DNA of 64,000 nucleotides, from contig NZ_JADMJN010000011.1 of the NCBI RefSeq assembly GCF_018780565.1, forward strand, positions 1 through 64,000, in the 5' to 3' direction. Numbering within the stretch: the stretch's first letter is position 1; every line of letters begins with the position of its first letter. The notes beneath the pieces are model-generated. The model did not search any database. It saw nothing but the letters and a program-made list of their open reading frames with translations, and was not told the DNA's origin. The DNA comes from Rhodoferax sp. GTDB lineage: Bacteria; Pseudomonadota; Gammaproteobacteria; Burkholderiales; Burkholderiaceae_C. The translations under genes and the position numbers were made by a program. Below, in pieces: positions 26,595 to 34,313 of this stretch.

Positions 26595-28328
26595 ATGGAC
26601 CAGTCTTCAAGTTCCGTGACGCCCAAGGTTAAATCGGAACCTCGCGCTCACTATCGTTTCTGGCCCAAGCGGGTGCCGCACGCGATCACGCTCCCGGAGA
26701 CCTCCTTGTGGGACAACCTGGAGACCAGTGCCCGGCGCTATCCCAAGCATGCGGCGCTGGTCTTTTTTGGACGCGTTTACAGCTATGCCGAGGTGCTACA
26801 AAAAGCGGAGCGGCTGGCCGCCTGTTTGCATGGGCTGGGGGTTCAAAAGGGTGACCGGGTGGTGCTGAGCATGCAAAACTGCCCGCAGCTCGTGATTGCG
26901 CACTTTGCAATTCTGCGTGCCAACGCGGTGGTGGTGCCGGTCAACCCCATGAACCGCGCCGAAGAGCTCAAGCATTACATCTCGGACCCCGATGCCAAGG
27001 TGGCCATCACCACGGCCGATCTCGCGGCCGAGCTGGCCCGTGCCAGTGATGCGCTGGCGCCTGAAATCCGCTTGAAACACATGGTGGTGACGCACTTCAC
27101 CGATGCATTTGACGCCAACATCTCCGGCGACGATGCTCCGCCCGCCGCATGGACCGAGTGGCTGCTGACGCGTCATGCGCTGCCCGCCCTGCAGGGCGGA
27201 CAATTGCACAGCTGGGATGACGCGTTAAGCGTGAGCTCTGCGGCACCCGTATTGACCGTTGGCCCGACCGATCTGGCCATCCTGCCCTACACCAGTGGCA
27301 CTACCGGGCTTCCCAAGGGTTGCATGCATGCCCATTCCAGCATCATGCACAACGCCATTGCCGGTGGTCTATGGGGCAATGGCTCGGCTGAAAACGTGGT
27401 TCTCACCGTGGTGCCCATGTTCCACATCACGGGCATGGTCAGTCTGATGCATACCAGCATCCGGGGTGCTGCCACGCTGGTCATCATGCCGCGCTGGGAC
27501 CGCGAGCTGGCCGGGCGGCTCATCTCGCGCTGGCAGGTGACGCACTGGACCAACATTCCCACCATGGTGATTGACCTGCTGGGCAGTCCTAACTTTGCGC
27601 AGTTCGACCTGTCCAGTCTGGTCTACATTGGCGGCGGCGGGGCCGCCATGCCGCAGGCCGTGGCGCAGCGCCTGCTTGAGCAATACGGCTTGCGTTACGT
27701 AGAGGGCTACGGCTTGACCGAAACCGCAGCACCTTCGCACAGCAATCCGCCGGATGATCCCAAGCAGCAATGTCTGGGCATTCCGTTCATGAGCACCGAT
27801 GCGCGGGTCATCGATCCTGAAACCCGGCAGGAAATGCCCCTGGGTGAGCAGGGCGAAATCATCATCCACGGCCCCGAAGTTTTCCAGGGCTACTGGAAGC
27901 GGCCCGATGCCACGGCCGAGGTGTTCATCGAGTTGGAGGGCAAGCGCTTTTTCCGCTCGGGGGATTTGGGCCATGTGGATGCGGACGGCTATTTCTTCCT
28001 GACTGACCGGCTCAAGCGCATGATCAATGCATCCGGTTTCAAGGTCTGGCCGGCCGAGGTGGAAGCGCTGATGTTCAAACACCCGGCGGTGCAGGAGGCT
28101 TGCATCATTTCCACCAAGGACAGTTACCGTGGTGAGTCGGTGAAGGCCGTGATCGTGTTGCGGCAGTCGCACAAGGGTGCGGTGACCGAACAGGACATCA
28201 TCGGCTGGTGCCGTGACAATATGGCGGTCTACAAGGTGCCACGTACGGTACAGTTTGTGGATGCCTTGCCCAAGAGCGGAAGCGGCAAGGTGATGTGGCG
28301 TACTTTGCAAGAGGCAGAGAGCGCCTGA
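26595..28328 (+). CDS. long-chain acyl-CoA synthetase (AMP-forming)
   Basis: A 577-residue ANL-superfamily enzyme. The P-loop YTSGTTGLPKGCMHAHS, the middle motif YGLTETAAPSHSNPP and the C-terminal RSGDLGHVDADGYFFLTDRLKR and GKVMW Lys motifs are all present, so adenylation and thioester formation should both work. Length fits FadD-type ligases. It is divergent from the SDR gene across 244 bases. The exact acid is unknown. Confidence 0.88.
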   Translation: MDQSSSSVTPKVKSEPRAHYRFWPKRVPHAITLPETSLWDNLETSARRYPKHAALVFFGRVYSYAEVLQKAERLAACLHGLGVQKGDRVVLSMQNCPQLVIAHFAILRANAVVVPVNPMNRAEELKHYISDPDAKVAITTADLAAELARASDALAPEIRLKHMVVTHFTDAFDANISGDDAPPAAWTEWLLTRHALPALQGGQLHSWDDALSVSSAAPVLTVGPTDLAILPYTSGTTGLPKGCMHAHSSIMHNAIAGGLWGNGSAENVVLTVVPMFHITGMVSLMHTSIRGAATLVIMPRWDRELAGRLISRWQVTHWTNIPTMVIDLLGSPNFAQFDLSSLVYIGGGGAAMPQAVAQRLLEQYGLRYVEGYGLTETAAPSHSNPPDDPKQQCLGIPFMSTDARVIDPETRQEMPLGEQGEIIIHGPEVFQGYWKRPDATAEVFIELEGKRFFRSGDLGHVDADGYFFLTDRLKRMINASGFKVWPAEVEALMFKHPAVQEACIISTKDSYRGESVKAVIVLRQSHKGAVTEQDIIGWCRDNMAVYKVPRTVQFVDALPKSGSGKVMWRTLQEAESA

Positions 28329-28350
28329 TAGCCTTTTTCAGGAGATCGAT

Positions 28351-29388
28351 GTGTTTGAAACTTCTATTGCGGGCAGTCTGCCCAAACCGGCCTGGCTTTC
28401 TGAAACGCAAAAACTCTGGCCACAATGGAAGGCGCAGGGCGCCGAATTGCAGCAAGCCAAGGCCGACGCCACGCTCTTGTGGATCAAGGCGCAGGAGGAT
28501 GCCGGGCTGGACATCGTTGGCGACGGCGAGCAGTCCCGCCAGCATTTTGTGCACGGCTTTCTGGAGCAGGTCGAGGGCATCGACTTCGAGCACAAGGTCA
28601 CCATGGGCATTCGCAATGGCCGTTACGACGCCCAGGTGCCGCAGGTGATTGCGCCACTCAGGCTCAAAGGCCGTGTTCATGCGTTTGAGGCCCAGCTGGC
28701 ACGCGCTCACACGAAAAAGAAGCTGAAGTTCACCTTGCCTGGCCCCATGACCATTGTGGATACCGTGGCGGACCGCTTTTATGGCAACAAGGTCGACATG
28801 GCGATGGCCTTTGCCGATCTGCTCAACCAGGAGGCGCTTGCCTTGCAGGCCGATGGCGTGGACATCATCCAGTTTGATGAGCCGGCCTTCAATGTGTACC
28901 TCAAGGAAGCTGCCGACTGGGGTGTCAAGGCGCTGGAGCGTGCTGCGCGGGGGCTGACCTGCACCACCGCCGTGCACATTTGCTACGGCTACGGCATCAA
29001 AGCCAATCTGGACTGGAAAGAAACCCTGGGGCAGGAATGGCGCCAGTACGAGGCCATCTTTCCGGCACTGGCCAAAAGCAGCATCCAGCAAGTGAGCCTG
29101 GAGTGCTATCACTCGCATGTGCCGCCAGATCTGATGAAGCTCCTTGAAGGCAAAGACGTGATGGTGGGGGTGATTGACGTGGCCAGCGACGAGGTGGAAA
29201 CACCTGAGCAGGTGGCCGATACCATTGGCAAGGCCTTGCAGTTTGTGGCAAAAAACAGGTTATTTCCCTGTACCAATTGCGGACTGGCCCCCATGAGCCG
29301 CGAGCTTGCGGTGAAGAAACTGGAGGCCTTGGCAGCAGGGGCTGCGTTGGCTCGGCAACGTTATGGCGCAACAGGAGCATCCGCATGA
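28351..29388 (+). CDS. short MetE-like (core) methyltransferase
   Basis: A 345-residue protein matching only the C-terminal catalytic barrel of cobalamin-independent methionine synthase. Zinc ligands are in place: His209 and Cys211 (VHICYG), Glu251 (SLEC) and Cys310 (CTNCGLAPM). GDGEQSR and FDEP motifs for homocysteine and substrate binding are also present. Lacking the N-terminal half of MetE, it probably uses a different methyl donor, as described for core-MetE (Mes) enzymes. GTG start with GGAG upstream. It overlaps the next gene by 4 bases (ATGA). Confidence 0.82.
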   Translation: MFETSIAGSLPKPAWLSETQKLWPQWKAQGAELQQAKADATLLWIKAQEDAGLDIVGDGEQSRQHFVHGFLEQVEGIDFEHKVTMGIRNGRYDAQVPQVIAPLRLKGRVHAFEAQLARAHTKKKLKFTLPGPMTIVDTVADRFYGNKVDMAMAFADLLNQEALALQADGVDIIQFDEPAFNVYLKEAADWGVKALERAARGLTCTTAVHICYGYGIKANLDWKETLGQEWRQYEAIFPALAKSSIQQVSLECYHSHVPPDLMKLLEGKDVMVGVIDVASDEVETPEQVADTIGKALQFVAKNRLFPCTNCGLAPMSRELAVKKLEALAAGAALARQRYGATGASA

Positions 29389-30611
29389 GTCGCAAACCGC
29401 TACACACAGCTTCGACAGCAAGCTTTTTGCCCACTGCGGCACCGCAAGATGCTGGTTTGTGTCCAGAGCGCACGGCCCGGCTGATGCAGGTCCTGCAGTC
29501 GGAGGTGGATCGTCAGCGCTTGCCCGGCGCCGTCGCACTGATTGCGCGGCACGGAAAGCTGGCCTTGTTTGAAAGCCTGGGTGCACGCGATCCGGCCGCG
29601 GGCGCCCCGATGGCACGGGACGCTATTTTCCGCATTTATTCGATGACCAAGCCGATCGTCTCGGTGGCGGCCCTGATGCTGATGGAGCAGGGCAAGCTGC
29701 TGCTCAACGATCCTGTTGCTAAGTACCTGCCCGAGTACGGTGCCCAAAAGGTGGCCATGCTGGTGGATGGCAAGGTGCAATTGCAGGATGTGCGCCAGCC
29801 AGCGACGGTGCAGGATTTGTTGCGTCACACCGCGGGCCTGACCTATGAATTCATGGGCAATTCCCCTGTGCAGCGGCAATATGCGCAAACCCGCATCGGC
29901 TCACGCGATCGCACCAATGCCGAGTTCTCGCATGAATTGGCCGCCTTGCCTCTGATGTTCGAGCCTGGCACGGCTTGGGAGTACGGTCGTGCCACGGACG
30001 TATTGGGGCGGCTGGTTGAGGTGGTCAGCGGCCAGGCGCTGGGCGCTTACCTGCAGGAACATATCTTCAAGCCCCTGGGCATGACGGACACCGGATTTTC
30101 CGTGCCTGAATCTGACTTTGACCGTATTGCCGAGCCCTTTGCCCGCGACCCCGAGGGCGGCCTGCAGATGCGTGTGATTGATGTGCGGGAAAACGCCGCG
30201 ATGGAGTCGGGTGGTGGTGGTCTGGTTTCCACGACCATGGATTACGCGCGCTTTCTGCAGTTCATGTTGAACAAGGGCGAGCTCCATGGTGTGCGTCTGC
30301 TGGGCTCCAGATCGGTGGCCTTCATGACGGCGGATCATCTGGGCACTATTCCGGTGAACGCGGGTGCGTCGACTGCGTTGCTGCCACCTGGCCATGGTTT
30401 CGGCCTTGGCTTTGCGGTACGCAAAGACCTGGGCGTGGCGGCGGTGCCAGGGTCGGTGGGTATGTATTTCTGGAGTGGCATGGCGGGTACGACCTTCTTT
30501 GTCGACCCCGCTGAGGATATGTTTGCCATTCTGATGCTGCAAGCCCCGAACCAGCGCGAGTACTACCGCATGCTGTTCCGGGATCTGGTCTACGCCACGC
30601 TGGCAGACTGA
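29385..30611 (+). CDS. serine hydrolase of the class C beta-lactamase/esterase family
   Basis: A 408-residue protein with the nucleophile motif S86-M-T-K (IYSMTKPIV) and the Tyr motif WEYGRATDVLG. These are the signatures of EstB-like esterases and penicillin-binding-protein-like hydrolases. No signal peptide is obvious, so a cytoplasmic esterase is more likely than a beta-lactamase. It starts at an ATGA overlap with the MetE-like gene; a start at 29277 would lie within that gene. Confidence 0.85.
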   Translation: MSRKPLHTASTASFLPTAAPQDAGLCPERTARLMQVLQSEVDRQRLPGAVALIARHGKLALFESLGARDPAAGAPMARDAIFRIYSMTKPIVSVAALMLMEQGKLLLNDPVAKYLPEYGAQKVAMLVDGKVQLQDVRQPATVQDLLRHTAGLTYEFMGNSPVQRQYAQTRIGSRDRTNAEFSHELAALPLMFEPGTAWEYGRATDVLGRLVEVVSGQALGAYLQEHIFKPLGMTDTGFSVPESDFDRIAEPFARDPEGGLQMRVIDVRENAAMESGGGGLVSTTMDYARFLQFMLNKGELHGVRLLGSRSVAFMTADHLGTIPVNAGASTALLPPGHGFGLGFAVRKDLGVAAVPGSVGMYFWSGMAGTTFFVDPAEDMFAILMLQAPNQREYYRMLFRDLVYATLAD

Positions 30612-30620
30612 AAGGACAAT

Positions 30621-30683
30621 AAAAAAGCCGGTAGCCCTTGTTTTATAAGGACTGCCGGCTATTTATTTAATAGCAAATTGCTG
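30621..30683. terminator. bidirectional terminator formed by interspersed repeat, copy C
   Basis: AGCCGGTAG and CTGCCGGCT pair across a CCCTTGTTTTATAAGG centre, flanked by A-rich bases on the left and ATTTATTTAAT on the right. It lies between two convergent genes. Its reverse complement aligns with the repeat at 12737-12787, including the GCTATTAAATAAATAGC hairpin. Confidence 0.7.
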
Positions 30684-30684
30684 T

Positions 30685-31728
30685 TCAGTCTTCGGCAACC
30701 TGCAGTACGAGCTTGCCAAAATTCTCACCGGTGAAGAGCTTGATCAGGGCCTCGGGGAACGTGTCCAGGCCTTTCACCACGTCTTCCTTGCTCTTCATGC
30801 GGCCGTCTTTCAGGTAGCCTGCCATTTCAGCCACGGCCAGGTGGTAGCGGTCAGCGTAGTCAAACACCACAATGCCTTCCATGCGGGCGCGATTGACCAG
30901 CAGGCTCAGGTAATTCTTGGGTCCTTGAATCGGCGTTGTGTTGTTGTACTGGCTGATGGCGCCACAGATGATGATGCGTGCACCGCGCGTGATTTTGGCC
31001 AGCACGTCGTCCAGAATCTCGCCGCCTACGTTGTCGAAGTAGATGTCCACGCCTTTGGGGCAATGTTCTTTCAAACCGGCGCGTACCGCACCGGGTCCGG
31101 CCTTGTAGTCGATGCAGGCGTCAAAGCCCAGTTCTTTCACCACCCACTCGCACTTGGCGGCACCGCCCGCAATACCCACGACGCGGCAACCCTTGATCTT
31201 GGCGATCTGGCCCACGGTCTGGCCGACTGCGCCTGCCGCACCGGACACCACCACGGTCTCCCCCGCTTTGGGCTGACCGACGTCCATCAGGCCGAAATAG
31301 CCGGTCATGCCCGGCATGCCCAGAACGTTGAGCCATTGGGTCAGGCTGCCCACTTTGAGGTCGATCTTGACCAGTCCGTTGCGCTTGAAGTCGGCCTCGG
31401 CCAGGGTCAGATACTCCTGAACGCCAAAGGTGGCGGAGACATGGTCACCCACGGCATACTTTGAATTTTTGGAAGCAATGACCTTGCCCACGCCGCCAGC
31501 ACGCATGACTTCGCCAATGCCCACGGGTGGAATGTAGCTCTTGCCTTCATTCATCCAGCCGCGCATGGCCGGGTCCAGTGAAAGTGCCAGCGTTTTGAGC
31601 AGCACGCCGCCCTCGGGTGTCTCGGGCACGGCTTCGCTGGCGCTCTGCCAGTTGGCGCGGGTAGGGATGCCAACGGGGCGGGCTGCCAGACGAATCTGGT
31701 GGTTGGTCAGGGTGGCTACGGTAGACAT
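30685..31728 (-). CDS. NADP-dependent MDR oxidoreductase (CurA/leukotriene B4 dehydrogenase-like)
   Basis: A 347-residue zinc-free medium-chain reductase. The NADP-binding loop reads VVVSGAAGAVGQTVGQIAK, and FDNVGGEILDDVL and GMPGMTGYFGL are typical of the YncB/CurA/PTGR group that reduces activated double bonds of enones. No Zn-binding Cys cluster is present. It is a single gene, convergent with the hydrolase. Confidence 0.88.
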   Translation of the reverse strand: MSTVATLTNHQIRLAARPVGIPTRANWQSASEAVPETPEGGVLLKTLALSLDPAMRGWMNEGKSYIPPVGIGEVMRAGGVGKVIASKNSKYAVGDHVSATFGVQEYLTLAEADFKRNGLVKIDLKVGSLTQWLNVLGMPGMTGYFGLMDVGQPKAGETVVVSGAAGAVGQTVGQIAKIKGCRVVGIAGGAAKCEWVVKELGFDACIDYKAGPGAVRAGLKEHCPKGVDIYFDNVGGEILDDVLAKITRGARIIICGAISQYNNTTPIQGPKNYLSLLVNRARMEGIVVFDYADRYHLAVAEMAGYLKDGRMKSKEDVVKGLDTFPEALIKLFTGENFGKLVLQVAED

Positions 31729-31803
31729 GGAAAACTCCAGAATGAAAAACTGGGCAATCCTAGCGCGAAGCCCATCGGGCCGGGGTAGCGAAAGCGACAG
31801 TCG

Positions 31804-32418
31804 CTAGAGGGTCATGTAGCGGCCAGCCCGGTGGTTGGTCGCCAGCGTCTGGTTCATCACGACAGCACCCAGCACAGACAGTGCCACATGCTGCCAATCC
31901 ACCAGGGCAAGTGAGCACAGCACAATGCCGCAGTCAAAAGCCATTTGAATCCGGCCGGCGCGCCAGCCAAAATGCTCCTGCAGGTACAGGGCCAGCACAT
32001 TGAAGCCCCCCAGGCTGGCCCGGTGGCGAAACAGCATGAGCATGCCGGCACCCATCAGCAAGCCCCCCATGACGGCAGCAAAGGGTGCCCAAAGGGTCTG
32101 AAAACCGATCAACCGGGGCAATAAGTTGACAAACAGCGAAAGCAGGCCAATGGCCACAAATGTTTTCAGAGTGAAGGCCTTCCCCATGCGTTTCCATGCC
32201 AGGCCGTAAAACGGCAGATTGACCAGAAAGAAGACCAGGCCAAAGTTCCAGCCGGTGGCGTAGTGAATCAGGAATGCAATGCCGGCAGTTCCGCCCGTCA
32301 GCAGGCCGGTATGGCCAAACATGACAACCCCCAAGGCCACAAACAGGGTGCCCGTGATGAGCGCCTGGACATCCTCGTAGGGACGATGGCGCAGCGAAGC
32401 ACCCGCCGATTCCGGCAC
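31804..32418 (-). CDS. YitT-family membrane protein
   Basis: About 204 residues with five to six helices and a Gly-rich segment FGHTGLLTGGTAGIAFLIHYATGW plus HRASLGGFNVLALYLQ, as in the YitT/DUF161 group. The function of the family is not established. The start is uncertain: I chose GTG at 32418, just after the hemerythrin stop; a longer frame (to 32685) would overlap hemerythrin with non-membrane, Arg-rich sequence and is unlikely. Confidence 0.72.
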   Translation of the reverse strand: MPESAGASLRHRPYEDVQALITGTLFVALGVVMFGHTGLLTGGTAGIAFLIHYATGWNFGLVFFLVNLPFYGLAWKRMGKAFTLKTFVAIGLLSLFVNLLPRLIGFQTLWAPFAAVMGGLLMGAGMLMLFRHRASLGGFNVLALYLQEHFGWRAGRIQMAFDCGIVLCSLALVDWQHVALSVLGAVVMNQTLATNHRAGRYMTL

Positions 32419-32422
32419 GGTG

Positions 32423-32941
32423 TCAGGCGCTGAGGTGCGCCGCTGTCTGCGTGCTTTCGTCGTTCGCCGGACTGGAGCAGGTTGCACCACCACAACCGTG
32501 AATCGCCTCCTGTGGCAGTGCCTGGGGTGCGTGCACGATGCCGGTGGCTGCGTCATAGCCGACGTTGCGCAAGTGCAGTGCCAGCGCTGCATCCATGCTT
32601 TGCGCATGCTGCGGAAACCAGATGCCAAGCTCATAAGCCATTTGGCGCACCACGCCCAGGTCGCCGGCCCGGCCTCGTTTGTCACCTTCGCGCATCACTT
32701 GCAAGATCACATCGTGTTGTGTCGTGTGGCAGTTGGAAGACGAAAAATGGGTGTCCTTCATCCATTGATCTTCGCGGCCAAAATGATCGTCCGTATGAGC
32801 GATCAAGGTCTCCCATGCTTCCAGCAGCAGTTCGTCCGGTGCGTTGACCACGATGGCCAGCAAATCGACAAACTCACGGTGAGTGTCGTCCATGAAGGGC
32901 AAATCGAGTGCGAGTGAATCAGACCATTGCAAGGTGGACAT
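32423..32941 (-). CDS. bacteriohemerythrin
   Basis: A 172-residue di-iron carrier. Likely ligands are His21 (DDTHREF), His53 and Glu57 (DDHFGREDQW), His72 and His76 (HTTQH), His112 and Asp117. It binds O2, and some homologues bind NO. The C-terminal 40 residues extend beyond the usual domain and carry two Cys (GCGGATCSS), which is atypical. A strong FNR/DNR-like box lies 55 bases upstream, consistent with induction under low oxygen or NO. Confidence 0.85.
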   Translation of the reverse strand: MSTLQWSDSLALDLPFMDDTHREFVDLLAIVVNAPDELLLEAWETLIAHTDDHFGREDQWMKDTHFSSSNCHTTQHDVILQVMREGDKRGRAGDLGVVRQMAYELGIWFPQHAQSMDAALALHLRNVGYDAATGIVHAPQALPQEAIHGCGGATCSSPANDESTQTAAHLSA

Positions 32942-32995
32942 ACTGAGATTTCCTGAGAAGTTTTGGCGAGCATACGGGAATCGATTTTTGACAGT

Positions 32996-33009
32996 TTGAC
33001 CAAGGTCAT
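32996..33009. promoter_or_regulatory. FNR/DNR-like box between hemerythrin and dioxygenase genes
   Basis: TTGACCAAGGTCAT matches TTGAC-N4-GTCAA with one mismatch. It is 55 bases from the hemerythrin start and 27 bases from the divergent gene, so the first is the likelier target. Confidence 0.65.
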
Positions 33010-33035
33010 AAAATCAGGCAAATCACCTCAAGCCC

Positions 33036-33782
33036 ATGACTGTATCGTTTTCCCCCACCACTATAGCCGCGCCGGCTGACATTGGCGCAGCTTTGCGAAA
33101 GCAGGGCTATGCCGTACTGGATGCGCAAACCGTCAGCGCGCAAAGTGGATGCTCTGCGCAAGATCTCCTGGCTTTGCGGCCCCAGTGGGAGGACCTTCCC
33201 CCCGATTTGTATCTCAAGGATGGTGGGCGTTACCGTCGGCGTCGGCACTCCTGCTTTGTCGTACAGGATGACCAGGTGACACAGGCGCCTCATCGGGCGC
33301 ATTGGCAGCCTCTGGAGTACAACGCCTTGCACGGTGGCATGCAGCGCCTGTTTGAGCCAATGCCGCCTGAAATGCTGGCGCAAGCCGTATGGCGGCAATT
33401 GCTGGTGTGGCTGGGGCGCCTGTGCTCGGAGCTAAAGGGTGTGCAACCCTGGTTTGTGGAGGCCCATCAGTTCCGGATTGACACCACGGACGGCATTGGG
33501 CGTCCGACGCCGGAGGGGGCCCATCGCGACGGTGTTGACCTGGTCGCCGTGTTCCTTGTGGACCGCGAGGGAATCAAGGGTGGTGAGACCCGTGTATTTG
33601 ATGCCGCTGGACCCAATGGTCAGCGCTTTACATTGACCCAGCCCTGGTCGGTTTTGTTGCTGGACGATGCGCGTGTCATTCATGAGTCCACGCCCATTCA
33701 ACCCATCACGCACGGCGGACACCGCGATACGCTGGTCGTGACGCTTCGCGCAGAGGGGTTCCAGGGAGAACCCTTCGCTTGA
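33036..33782 (+). CDS. 2OG-Fe(II) dioxygenase family protein
   Basis: A 248-residue protein with an HxD...H iron triad: His163 and Asp165 (GAHRDGVDLVA), His216 (VIHEST) and Arg230 (GGHRDTLVV) for 2-oxoglutarate. This matches the 2OG-Fe dioxygenase group that includes amino-acid hydroxylases (PF10014-like). The substrate is unknown. It is divergent from hemerythrin. Confidence 0.78.
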   Translation: MTVSFSPTTIAAPADIGAALRKQGYAVLDAQTVSAQSGCSAQDLLALRPQWEDLPPDLYLKDGGRYRRRRHSCFVVQDDQVTQAPHRAHWQPLEYNALHGGMQRLFEPMPPEMLAQAVWRQLLVWLGRLCSELKGVQPWFVEAHQFRIDTTDGIGRPTPEGAHRDGVDLVAVFLVDREGIKGGETRVFDAAGPNGQRFTLTQPWSVLLLDDARVIHESTPIQPITHGGHRDTLVVTLRAEGFQGEPFA

Positions 33783-33792
33783 TATGGGTCAA
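33779..33792. promoter_or_regulatory. FNR/DNR-like box upstream of the universal stress gene
   Basis: TTGATATGGGTCAA is a full match to TTGAT-N4-GTCAA. It overlaps the dioxygenase stop codon and lies 64 bases ahead of the universal stress protein start, the usual distance for an FNR-activated promoter. Confidence 0.7.
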
Positions 33793-33856
33793 AGGGGCAT
33801 AGTCCAGCAGGTCAGAAACTCAAGCTTATTTCATTTCACCCCAAGGAAAACTCATC

Positions 33857-34294
33857 ATGTTCAAGCACATACTCGTTCCCGTAGATGGTTCATCGACCTC
33901 GCAGCTGGCCGTGGAGAAAGCTGTGGGTTTGGCGAAGGCCTTCGGTAGTCGCGTCACGGCGATCTTCGTGATTGATCCTTATCCATTCACCGGTGTGGGG
34001 ACGGACTTTGCCTACGGGCAGGCCGAGTATCTCAATGCCGCGACGGCGGAAGCCAATGCGGCCATCGCAGCGGCAAAGGCCATGATCGAGAAGGCGGGCG
34101 TCACAGTGGATACCGCCGTGATCGAAGCGCACGCCGCCTGGCGCGGTGTGGTTCAGGCGGCAGAGTCTGCGCAGGCGGATCTGATCGTCATGGGCTCACA
34201 CGGTCGCAGCGGCCTGGAGAAGCTGGTGCTTGGCAGTGTGACCCAAGCCGTTCTGTCGCACACCCATTTGCCTGTGCTGGTGGTGCGCGACTGA
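33857..34294 (+). CDS. universal stress protein UspA family
   Basis: A 145-residue single-domain Usp. It opens ILVPVDGSSTSQLAVEKAV and ends with the ATP-binding motif GSHGRSGLEKLVLGSVTQAVL. Such proteins support survival in energy limitation. The FNR-like box upstream suggests anaerobic induction. AAGGA precedes the ATG. Confidence 0.92.
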   Translation: MFKHILVPVDGSSTSQLAVEKAVGLAKAFGSRVTAIFVIDPYPFTGVGTDFAYGQAEYLNAATAEANAAIAAAKAMIEKAGVTVDTAVIEAHAAWRGVVQAAESAQADLIVMGSHGRSGLEKLVLGSVTQAVLSHTHLPVLVVRD

Positions 34295-34313
34295 ACCTCC
34301 TGCTCAGCAGCTT

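Noticed and set aside
31804..32685. Long form of the YitT-family gene
   Set aside because: The first 89 codons lie inside hemerythrin in another frame and read as Arg-rich non-membrane sequence.
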